A stretch of DNA of 64,000 nt from Isoetes taiwanensis (taxonomy: Eukaryota > Streptophyta > Lycopodiopsida > Isoetales > Isoetaceae): the NCBI GenBank assembly GCA_021234155.1, contig JAJEKV010000008.1:20805959-20869958 (forward strand), given 5' to 3'. Position 1 is the stretch's first letter, and each line of letters opens with the position of its first letter. The position numbers and the translations under genes are program-made. The notes beneath the pieces were generated by a model. The model did no database searches and was not told the DNA's origin. It saw only the letters and a list, made by a program, of their open reading frames with translations. Positions 56,025 through 64,000 of this stretch are shown in pieces.

Positions 56025-58901
56025 TCAACTCTCTTCAAGCAACCCCAATGATATCATAGCCTTCTTCCTGACATCCTGAGGTATTGTAATTCTCGCATTT
56101 CTAGCTGGAATAGTGTTTGGAGTCCATGAGTACAAAACACTTTCATAGTCTAGCCAAAGATCAGGATCACTCGGATTTCTCCTCCATCTCTTTGTCCAAC
56201 AATCTGAGTACCTTTCTTTATCGATACGTTGGTCAACTGATGCACTGGACACCACCATTCTACCCGCACATGGTTGAAGTTAATATTACCTTCTTCTTTG
56301 CAAATATCAGAGATAGTGAACCCCAACCACACTGGATATGTATCTAAATCTGCTGGCTTTACTACCACAAATTGGTGGCATTCCAAGTCAGTGGAAGGTT
56401 CATAAGCATCCATGCCTAGAAACTTTGGCCTATTGTTCTTAGGACCAACATAGTGTTTGTCAGAAGGAGGAGGAGGAGCATATTGCTTACGAATGCTACT
56501 AACAGTGTCATCAACATCCTCAGCACCTGCTAAGGTCTTCCACCTAGTTTTAGGCAACCACCCTTCTTTCAATTCATCTGAGGATGTGTCTATCTCCCCC
56601 AACAGGTTAATCACCTTCTTCCAGTAAGCCACCAAGGCACGGTTGGTGTCATCTGGATTGGTTTGCCAATGCTTTATATAGTCATGGATTCCTTCCTTAG
56701 TCAATCCCAATTGCTTCACTTCTTCAGTAGGTTTTAGAGCTTTTGGTTGACCTGGAGGTATCATAGGCTTGCCATTCTCATCTCTACGTCATATTTCCTC
56801 CCCTCCTCTCCACTCCTCCTCTGAAGGTCTCATCTTCCATTGGAAGATTGGAATCCCATCTCTCACCCAAAAAGTGAACTGCAGAGGCCTGGAATGACCT
56901 TCAAGATCCAATGTATAACCATCCACAAAGCTCTTCCCATCAGGCACTTCTTCTATGAGAGAAGCTATAGGGTTTGGAGTAGTGCATTCATGCAAGATTT
57001 CCATTAGCCTAGGAAAGTTGGTGATTGTCTGCTGCTTCAATATACAACTATATTTGCCAAATAATGCATCCAAATCCTCATGGGTATGCCCGGGCATAAG
57101 AAACCCTAAATTAACTCTTTCAAATATCCCCACAGTTGTTAAGTAGGATAGGAAAGAAAACATCCACCTGTTCTTATTTTGGCCAGCACAATTATCAAGT
57201 TGCAAGAGGAACCTTCTGGGTAGATCTTGAGCTCTAGCACGTGAAGTTGAAGCTCCAACATGTTCATTAGACCCATGCTTCCTAAACCTTGCCTTGCTGA
57301 ACTTTTCAATATTGTTAGGGTTTCCATCTAACAATGCTCTATGTAGTGCCTGACTAGCTGTAGTGTCCTGGAGGTGACCATTGTATCCATTTTCATAGTT
57401 TCTCAAACACCTCATGATACTCCCAATATGAAAATCTGGACCATCACTCCACAACTCCAAACTAAAATGGCCATAGTAGGTTTGAGTCTGCCCATGCAAG
57501 ATTGCCCCAGTCATTGAGATCTGTAAAGGGTATGATCTTCCATATGACTTTGGTATGTACTTGAATTGTGGAAGACAAGTCTTTTGTTGTATAATACATA
57601 AATAGTTATTAGGTTCCAATGCAGATAAAGTCCTCCACATCCAATAACATGATCTACATGATAGTTGGTCACTCATATGGTCCTTCATATGCTCCCTTAT
57701 CCTAGCCCTTTGACTAGGTTGCACAGTCTTATCAAGAGTCTCCTTCAACTTAGCACATAAATTGCACTTTGCAAAGTTGTTTGAAGTTGCTATGGTGACA
57801 TGATTGAAATGCTTCTTCTACTAAAGCTAGGTTGGGATATTGGAAGAATTCCCAATTCTCGAAGTATGGAATTCACTTCTTCCAAAATACTCTTTTGAGT
57901 ACAATGTGATGGTAACCTTTTCGCAACAACTGCTCTTCCCTTTTCATCCCTTCTGCTTTTGTGTAGCATAGACTCTGCATTGAAATCAATATCTTTTTCA
58001 AATATCTCCCTGGCAGCCAAGATCCTAGCTGTTGGTCTCAACAAACCATTATTTCCATGTAAAGCAATCCTGTTCCCCTCCGCCTATTTTTTTTGTCAAT
58101 TACGCCATGAAGAACTTGGAATTGCATGGATATTCTGCCATGCTTTTGGACATATCCATTTGCCTAGCAAAGGGTATCTTTTTTTGTTTGGGTTTCTTTC
58201 ATTTTGAAGTGCATGCTCGAAGATTGCGTACATGTAGGTCCTCCTCTCATCAACAGTATACTCTTGAAAAGTGGCTCTTGCTTCCACCAATTGTTCTATT
58301 GTAAAGATTGCATACAACCACTGCAACAACACTCTGAGCCCCTAACCTTCACCATTGTCTCACGTTTGGTGTCACTAATCAACTTGGCTCTTTTGCTAAG
58401 ATAATGTCTGGCAACTGATACTTCTCCCCTTTTGCCTAGGTTTAGAGTTCCAACTGCCAATGGATCAATATCAAGACAATCATTGTCCCCAACAACCTCA
58501 GGCTCTGGAAAAATATAATCCTCCACAAATTGAACACTACTTATAGGCCATGCCATGATGCAAGGAACCTCCAATTGCTTGATACAACCAAAACATTCCT
58601 TGTCACCCAAACCTTTACCTTTCCAGTTGTCTTCCAACAAAGAAATTGCAATACCAATATTGTCTTCCCCTAGCCTTTCATCATTAACAGCTTGACCAGG
58701 ATCTGCTAGCACAATGACTCCTTGGCCTACTATTTTCGTGTTGCACTTGTGCATGATTCTCACCTTCTTGTTCCTCCATTGCACCCTACTATGGAGGACT
58801 AATTGTTTTTCTTCAATATTCTTGCTAGGAGTTGGTTTTTCATTGAAATTGCTCTTTTCAATATGTTGCACACCATCTTGAGTTGGAGAGGCACCATTGA
58901 C
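56025..58901 (-). pseudogene. DUF7869-like protein of unit 2 (probable RNase H-like transposase)
   Basis: The first visible exon starts at 58901 after a TTTGCCTAG acceptor (VNGASPTQDG). In order come: SRVQWRNKKVRIMHKCN; GEDNIGIAISLLEDN (58296-58871); EQLVEARATFQEYTVDERRTYMY (58332-58096); AESMLHKSRRDEKG (58044-57790); FAKCNLCAKLK in a shifted frame; DQLSCRSCYWMWRTL; and the core FSLELWSDGPDFHIGS. The core is followed by LLQLDNCAGQNKNR (57163-57208), PGHTHEDLDALFG (57053-57098), LQFTFWVRDG, and a tail with YPVWLGFTI and VEWWCPV. The protein is roughly half identical to its unit 1 partner, so the two elements are old relatives, not recent duplicates. Frame changes near 58330, 57830, 56790 and 56155 interrupt it; some could be small introns. 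Confidence 0.7.
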
Positions 58902-59374
58902 CTAGGCAAATTGCACCATTTTTAGTCAATGAGTAGGAAATATTAAAACACCATAAGATAAGAAAAGTGCGTACATTTAGGGAATATATAAAGGTAAATC
59001 AAATTTTTTAAAAAGCAAGAAATTCCTTGGAAATAGGTTAATATAATAATAACAATGAGTATAAACGAAATCATTTAAAACAAGAATTTTCGTGGCAACA
59101 ACAAGGAAATGACATTTATATAAATATATCCAAATTTTAATTATTGAAAATTTAGCCTTCAGATTACGAAAAGACATATAACTGATAAGGTAGCCGTGAG
59201 AATTTATTATCCATAATAATATACCCTAGATGATATAGATGGCGGGAATTTCGTACGCCTGGCGTGTTATTTGAGGCAATAATTAATTCACGCTAATTTC
59301 TAATTAACCTTATATAAATCCGGTTCACGCTCTCAAGATCTCCATTCCTTCCAAATTTTTTTTCTCTGCCCGCC
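58902..59374. promoter_or_regulatory. Divergent promoter between the DUF7869-like gene and the acidic-protein gene of unit 2
   Basis: TATATAAA at 59311-59318 lies 57 bases before the acidic-protein start codon, with TTCACGCTCTCAAG just after it. The palindrome ACGCCTGGCGT is at 59255-59265. The 59196-59345 segment is repeated in diverged form at 60290-60455, including the TATA box, the CGCTCTCAA downstream phrase, the GGCGTGTTA motif and a CGTGAGAATTTATT start. Two neighbouring genes therefore share one promoter type. Confidence 0.6.
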
Positions 59375-59867
59375 ATGAAGCGTTCGGCCTCAGCGTTCGA
59401 CCTTCATGAAGAACCCGAGGTCTCCTCAAAGAGACGTCGGGTTGAAGAAGCCCCTCAATTCCCCACCCTGATTGATTTTCTGTCCCAATTCTCCTCTGAT
59501 TCCGATTCAGAGGATGAAGAGGAGGAAGAGGAGGAGTTGGACAATCAGGATTCTCAAGAATTCCTGACCGCTCTGCTTCAGGGTTGGCTCGACCCTGAAA
59601 CAGAGAATGAAATCTCTGAAGCGGAGTCGGAGGAGGAGGAGGAGGAGGAGGAAGATTCGGAAGAAGGTCGAAAATTCGACCAATTTTTAGAATGGTTGCG
59701 ACATGAACCAGGTTTGGATGGCTGCCTCTTTTTTTTTTTTGCACCTTTCTTTCTTCTTTCTTTTCTAACACCTCTCTTTCTTCTTCCCGGGCGGCCCTCT
59801 TTTTTTTTTGTTACTTACAGAAGTTTCGGACACGCATCCGGTCTTTTTTTTTTTTGTAATATTGTGA
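59375..59867 (+). CDS. Small acidic nuclear-type protein (accessory gene of unit 2), two exons
   Basis: The start codon follows the TATA box by 57 bases. Exon 1 (59375-59711) begins MKRSASAFDLHEEPEVSSKRRR, with a basic KRRR patch, then LIDFLSQFSSDSDSEDEEEE and a second run of Glu around FLTALLQGWLDPETENE, ending FDQFLEWLRHEP. A donor (CCAG|GTTTGG) and acceptor (TTACTTACAG at 59811-59820) give exon 2, 59821-59867, with an in-frame stop, about 127 residues in all. Without splicing the frame reads 182 codons through a T-rich stretch. The repeated [F/L]L..F / FLEWLR pattern between acidic blocks suggests short protein-binding helices. Function unknown; acidic, NLS-like and transposon-borne suggests a chromatin or transcription partner. 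Confidence 0.55.
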
Positions 59868-60287
59868 AAAGCCTTCAGGCATCTACTTACAAGCCTTCGG
59901 GCATCTGTACATATCAATTTTGAATGAAATCAAACAGTTTTCTTCACAAAATTTTTCTTCAAACAGTTTTCTTCAAACAGTTTTTCTGTACATAAATTTT
60001 TTTTGAATGAAATCAAACTGTTTTCTCCATGCATTTTGTCTCCAAAGTGTTTTCTCTAAAATTTTGTCTCTGCATTTGTCTCAACAAAGTCCCGGGAACA
60101 CTATAAATCAACCACATGAGATCTCTGATTCATCACAGTAACCATAGGAAATTTTCCCATACGATCTAAAAAAATTCCCCAACACTATTTTTTAGCCTTG
60201 ATAATTTAGCCTTTAAAATCATTTTTAATTTAGCCTATATAAAATTTCTAAATTCTGTTTTTTCGAATGCAATAAATGGAATAAAAT
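59868..60287. other. 3' region and spacer, no gene seen
   Basis: T-rich sequence with repeated CTTCAAACAGTTTTCT phrases (59940-60060) and a possible poly(A) context, TGAATGAAATCAAAC, repeated at 59922 and 60004. Confidence 0.4.
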
Positions 60288-60458
60288 GCCGTGAGAATTT
60301 ATTGCATGAAATGCAATATTCTCCATATGTACCATATACATGTCATGTCTGGCGGGAAGACCGTACGTCAGGCGTGTTAATTCAAGCAATCAATTATTCA
60401 CGCTTATTTATTTCTAATTATGCCTATATAAATCCATTTCACGCTCTCAAAGTTCCTA
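60288..60458 (+). promoter_or_regulatory. Second copy of the unit 2 promoter module
   Basis: TATATAAA at 60425-60432, CACGCTCTCAAAG right after it, and the degenerate palindrome ACGTCAGGCGT at 60365-60375. The module is a diverged duplicate of 59196-59345. It should drive the transcript leading to the gene at 61113. Confidence 0.55.
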
Positions 60459-60798
60459 CATTTTCTTCCTTTCTTCATACGATTTGCCGGTTGCGCTTCT
60501 GCTGTGTTTGGATCCGCCCTCCTAAAATCTTGGTGAGCAGATTTCTTTTCAGCAATGTTAGATGTTTGGTTTCGGCAATTCCTAACTTACTAAAAGACTC
60601 CGCCTTTTGTTCTGTAGCATCTGTAGCATCTGTAGCAGAGGACATCGGAGGCTCAGAATTAAAACCAAAAGCAGAGGACTCCAGACTTCAAATCCAAAAG
60701 CCTCGGAATTAAAACCAAAAGCAATGTCCTCCGTTCTTCGAATCCAAAAGCCTCAGAATTCAGGGTTAGTTTTTCATTTAGTTTTAAGCTGCATCTCA

Positions 60799-60897
60799 AT
60801 GGCAGGTTTAATCCAAGAAGACAAGCTTATGTATTTGCTCGAGGCAGAGGAAGCAGATGATGTTTATGAAAAAAATAACCAAAATAGTTTTTTATAA
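60799..60897 (+). CDS. Possible short frame in the leader of the 61113 gene
   Basis: MAGLIQEDKLMYLLEAEEAD... is a 32-codon frame starting at 60799, in frame with a longer one from 60607. It follows repeats of AATCCAAAAGCCTC / AAAACCAAAAGC (60660-60760). It may be an upstream exon or upstream open frame of the 61113 transcript. I cannot find a clear donor. Confidence 0.2.
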   Translation: MAGLIQEDKLMYLLEAEEADDVYEKNNQNSFL

Positions 60898-61112
60898 ACT
60901 TCATCTATTTCTTTTTGTTTCGAGTAAATTCTTGAGTTTCTCTTCCTGAATTAATCATGCTGTTGCATGCAATGTAAACAATTTTATCCTTAGTTTCAAC
61001 TTTTAATTTAAACACGCCGAGCGTATCTCTTAGTTTCTAAGTTTATAAATAAATAAATATATATAACACGCCAGGCGTGAATACTGATACTCCGCTAACT
61101 TCCTATTGATAG

Positions 61113-61694
61113 ATGCCAAGTTACATTAATCACCCGGTTGGTGACGAAGATGCATTGGAATTACATTTGGGGCAGCAATCACACAACCCAGCTCCAGTTG
61201 CGGCTGCAAGCTCCAGTCCGGTTGAACCGCATCCGAGCACCAGTGCGGCTGGAGCACCAGTCTTGCAACCCCTGCAATACATGGATCAAGTAATGCATAT
61301 GAACAGGGAGCGCAGGGCCATTTTAAGCCTGGGCACTGAGGCCCTAGAGATCACATGGAGGCTGGCAGTATTAGCTGACCACTTTGATAATGCAGTACAT
61401 GCATTGATCAAGAGTGAATCTCGCAACCGTCAGCTCGAGATTCAAAATGAGGAGTTTCATTGGTTAGTGGCTAGCCTCTATGCCCGGATGCCTCAACACG
61501 AACCACTACCGCAGGTGGCATACGATGCAATGGCTCAACCAATGGAGCATGACCAGGAGGTGGAGGAGGAGGTGGAGGTGGAGCAGGCGGGGGAGGTGGA
61601 GCTGGAGCCTGGGGTTTTTGCTGGGGTTTTACCAGAAGAATTCACTATGCCCTGGAATGGAAATGGGAGTATCAATAGCCAAGCTACTCAGTAG
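61113..61694 (+). CDS. Coiled-coil/acidic protein, accessory gene of unit 2
   Basis: A 193-codon frame whose ATG directly follows an acceptor-like TATTGATAG, with the promoter module at 60288-60458 upstream. The N-terminus (residues 1-55) is Ala/Pro/Ser-rich. Residues 58-115 (MNRERRAILSLGTEALEITW then HFDNAVHALIKSESRNRQLE) look helical and coiled-coil forming. The C-terminal third is very acidic (EVEEEVEVEQAGEVELEPG). No known domain is recognised. Composition is normal and codon use is regular, so it is probably a real protein; role unknown. Two ACGCC..GCGT palindromes (61014-61024, 61068-61078) lie just before its start codon. Confidence 0.5.
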   Translation: MPSYINHPVGDEDALELHLGQQSHNPAPVAAASSSPVEPHPSTSAAGAPVLQPLQYMDQVMHMNRERRAILSLGTEALEITWRLAVLADHFDNAVHALIKSESRNRQLEIQNEEFHWLVASLYARMPQHEPLPQVAYDAMAQPMEHDQEVEEEVEVEQAGEVELEPGVFAGVLPEEFTMPWNGNGSINSQATQ

Positions 61695-61812
61695 ACTGGG
61701 CTTGAAACAGTAGACTGTGCTTGAAACAGTCTGGGATTTTGTATGTCTGGTTTATCCAGATTATATACAATTGTAAACTTTTTCCAATTAATACAACAAA
61801 TTTTGTCTACTT

Positions 61813-62177
61813 CTATATTTCTACAATGTAATACATGTTACATACCTTTTTTAAGCGGTTTCTTGGCCATGCAACAAATGTTCCAACACTTTCTCCAACC
61901 GTATCCCCACCGGGGTGTCTGCGAGGTAAAGCTTCATCCATAGCACAGCAGTTAATCACTGTAACTCGGACATACTTATCCCCGAGCGGAATTCCATGAC
62001 AGTTTGCAGTCGGATCGATGGAGTCGATCTTGCATAATCCTACTTTCCTTTTCTCATTTGTAGTTAACATCAAACAATCATCTTCGACACTGCAGACAAT
62101 TGCTATTCAGACACCTACTATTGGAAATTAATGTTCAAGCTATAGGAATGAGATGAGTACCAGAATTCTGTAGCCAT
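61813..62177 (-). CDS. DUF8039-like single-domain protein, two exons
   Basis: Minus strand. Exon 1, 62177-62161, reads ATGGCTACAGAATTCTG, followed by GTACTC. The intron ends in CTGCAG and exon 2 is 62089-61813. The junction keeps one frame and gives about 97 residues, beginning MATEFCVEDDCLML. The body HGIPLGDKYVRVTV ... DTVGESVGTFVAWPRNRL fits DUF8039 (HG.PLG...VRVTV ... TVG.A.G.FVAWP), a domain of plant transposon-type proteins as I recall it. Here it stands alone, whereas elsewhere it is usually part of a much larger protein. It converges with the 61113 gene and diverges from the ParB-like gene at 62585, so it is likely element cargo. Function unknown. Confidence 0.6.
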
Positions 62178-62584
62178 TCTTGAGAAGCTGATTCGAGTTC
62201 TCGAAATCACAGGCGCTATGGAAACTCAGGTGGTCGGGAAAATTCGAGTTAGAAGAAAGCTTAGGTTAATTACATTTAGGCGGGATAAATGTAATCAATG
62301 CAAGAACATGGTAGATTGCTTTTTAAAAACTCAATGAAAGAAGTCGGCGGACGGGTTCTTTTTTTTTTTTTTTGAAGGTGAATCTTCGTCATTATTATTT
62401 TTATATGTCAAGAATATTTCGAAACTGCATATTGTGTTTTCTTGAAATTCAAATTTCTCTTGTACAGGTAGAAAAAGCTATTTCCTGGCAGCTATTTCTG
62501 AAACAGCTCGAGCAACTATTTCTTCGAGCAGCTCGAGCGCGTATCCGAGCGACGTTCCGACTCTGTTACTAGGCGACTCCGGAG
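62178..62584. promoter_or_regulatory. Divergent promoter between the DUF8039-like and ParB-like genes
   Basis: About 400 bases with a T-run at 62360-62374. The 5' leader of the ParB-like gene shows repeated CAGCTCGAGC / GAGCAGCTCGAGCGC phrases (62503-62545), which recall the CAGCTCGAGAAGCTGGGG leader of the unit 1 copy. No clear TATA box. Confidence 0.35.
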
Positions 62585-64000
62585 ATGTCTTCTAAAACGA
62601 GAGGTGGTCGAGGAAGCGGTGGAAGAGGAATCTCAAAAACCGGCACTTCTCAAGTTTCAGAGGACGTTGATCAGACCCCTATTCAAGGTATTTAATTTGC
62701 CACAGAAAACACACTGTGTAGAGAGTATTATGCTTGCATGAATTTGAGTTATTTCCTTGCCTTCAGTTATTATGCTTTGCATGAATTTGAGTTATTATGC
62801 TTTGCATGAATTTTAAGTATTACCATCAGTTAATGCTCTGATTGTCCGTTTTGTAGAACATAATTTTGCTCTGATAGCAGTGTTCAATGAGGTTAAATAG
62901 TGTGAAATATGGATTCATAAAGGGTATGTAGCTTAAAATGTGGATGCAAACTAATTTAGTTTCAAATTCACGCATAGCATGGTTCATAATAGGAGCTACC
63001 AACACGCCAAGCGTGAATTGTATTAATTTAGGTTTAAATGCATGCCAAGCGTGATCTCTTGTTCTGAAAAGTACTCTAAAAAATGTTCATCTTCTTTTGC
63101 AGTGCCCAAGAGGAAGAAAACCCCTAATAATTCGGGTTCTATTCCTGGCAAGAAACCAAGGGTAGACGACCCAGATGCAGTACCATATGATCTCACCTTA
63201 GATAATGAAGGGCCGATTCTTATAGCAACCACTGACCATGCCTGCCCTGAAGAGGAAATGGACGAGGGTGCCGAGTGGTACGTTGACCTTGCCAAGACAA
63301 ATGGCAAGCTCGACTTAACTCTCTTCTCGAGGAAAAATGAAGCAGACAAGATGACCAAACAAGGGATCCTAATCTCTTGTGAGGAAGAGGACGCCACCAA
63401 CGGCAAATTGCTCTTGGAGATTACACATAAGCAGAAGAAAGATCTGCTCAGACTTACTCACTATAGAGCTACTGCATACAAGGATACGTTCATGAAGACA
63501 GATGTGAACGTTGAGACATGTTTTAAATATGGTTGGCCCATCAATGTAGCAGTTACGCCAATATCGATTTGCCAAGGGGTTACAGCTATGCGTAGAGGCA
63601 TGTTCAATAAACCGACACCAAGTCACTATTTGCAGCAAGCTAGGGAATTAGCTGACTTGAAAGCTTCTAGGAGGGTCCTAAATCTAGGGAAGCATGTTCT
63701 TCCTGCAGTTGTCGAAGGCATGGAGGCTTCTGATTTTGAGAATGAACAGGACAGGGTGGCGCAGCTAGAGGCCATGAACAAGCTGAATAAATACTCTGAC
63801 CATTATCCATTGGGTCTTAAGGAAACTTTTGCGATCCATGTGAAGTCCCTCATCCGTTCACCAAGCTCCATTTATGTTAGCAGAAGATATGATTCAGCAC
63901 ATGCAATGGAGATTGTTCAGAGCATGATTAGTAATCCAGGTCAAATGCCTATGCCAGCGGATGTGTTACCTTGGGATATGATCTCGAACAAGCCCGCCGG
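62585..64000 (+). CDS. ParB-like protein of unit 2, open to the window end (partial)
   Basis: Exon 1 is 62585-62687 (MSSKTRGGRGSGGRG..., basic Gly/Arg-rich), with donor CAAG|GTATTT. Exon 2 starts at 63103 after TTCTTTTGCAG and stays open for 299 codons to the end of the window. It begins with a nuclear-localisation-like KRKK and KKPRVDDP. It continues EWYVDLAK, GILISCEEE, a charged middle (KQKKDLLRL...ETCFKYGW), and LKETFAIHVKSLIRSPSSIY, then RRYDSAHAMEIVQSM and VLPWDMISNKPA. The matching unit 1 gene continues from VLPWD into ILVDGQHSAEAAK, so a ParB/Srx-type DGQH motif should lie just past position 64000. ParB-fold proteins include CTP-dependent DNA-binding partition proteins, nucleases and kinases; which applies here is unknown. 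This copy shows no disruption in the visible part. Confidence 0.75.

Larger units (their letters stand above)
59255..63052. promoter_or_regulatory. Six copies of the near-palindrome ACGCCNRGCGT
   Basis: Sites: 59255-59265 (ACGCCTGGCGT), 60365-60375 (ACGTCAGGCGT), 61014-61024 (ACGCCGAGCGT), 61068-61078 (ACGCCAGGCGT), 63004-63014 (ACGCCAAGCGT) and 63042-63052 (ATGCCAAGCGT). Two sit in the duplicated promoter modules, two just before the 61113 gene, and two in intron 1 of the ParB-like gene. Dyad symmetry and clustering only inside unit 2 suggest binding sites for a dimeric protein, perhaps one the element encodes. Confidence 0.5.

Noticed and set aside
59325-59771. A 148-codon minus-strand frame with a run of prolines
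   Set aside because: It is the antisense of the Glu-rich acidic protein; GAG/GAA repeats read backward as Pro/Leu/Ser.
1-64000. CRISPR arrays, bacterial operons, organellar rRNA or tRNA clusters
   Set aside because: Spliced genes, plant transposons and eukaryotic repeats dominate; no regular spacer arrays or organellar gene order were seen.

Overview
This looks like nuclear DNA of a land plant with a large, transposon-dense genome. It has GT..AG introns with plant-like branch and acceptor context, a group-3-type plant sulfate transporter, a Ty1/copia element primed by initiator tRNA-Met, an L1-type LINE, and several plant-type transposon-derived gene families. A seed-free plant such as a fern is possible, but the sequence does not settle the lineage. 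The only ordinary host gene I recognise is the intronless sulfate transporter at 28308-30290; nearly everything else is mobile or repeat DNA.

0-16 kb: remnants of one or more old elements rich in the palindromic word TGTACAT. A decayed multi-exon plus-strand gene (369-3081) carries an FCP1/NIF-type HAD phosphatase-like domain. A decayed minus-strand gene of the DGCASQFKS / HGKG..DG family (probable RNase H fold) is split: N-terminal exons at 15.07-15.73 kb, remainder at 4.13-5.80 kb. Between them lies about 9 kb of non-coding, purine-rich, repeat-laden DNA, itself hit by a 1.9-kb polyadenylated retroposed insertion (9287-11181, 15-bp target duplication).

16-22 kb: pyrimidine-rich and AT-rich DNA with no gene I can recognise. 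22-28 kb: a small non-autonomous DNA transposon (terminal inverted repeats at 22274 and 27949) interrupted by a young, minus-strand, pol-broken Ty1/copia element (22378-27311, identical-looking 186-bp LTRs, CAAGG target duplication). 28.3-30.3 kb: sulfate transporter. 30.3-38.2 kb: mostly intergenic, with exon-like pieces of an unidentified minus-strand gene and a 407-bp tandem duplication.

38.3-64 kb is the most interesting part. It holds two diverged copies, in opposite orientation, of what I read as one little-described large element. Each has a DUF7869-like protein gene (LQLDNCAGQNKNR ... GHTHED[IL]DA; probable RNase H-like transposase) transcribed outward from a central region, and a divergently transcribed protein with a ParB-like DGQH motif. 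Unit 1 (38287-50152) is bounded by 37-bp terminal inverted repeats (36/37 identical). Its ParB-like gene has stops and an L1 LINE in intron 1, and its DUF7869-like gene is frameshifted. Unit 2 (from about 55.8 kb to beyond the window end) keeps an open two-exon ParB-like gene. It also has three small accessory genes (an acidic nuclear-type protein, a coiled-coil/acidic protein and a DUF8039-like protein) and six copies of an 11-bp near-palindrome, ACGCCNRGCGT, around the gene starts. The working model is that the outward RNase H-like protein and the inward ParB-like protein act together in mobilising or maintaining the element; that is inference.
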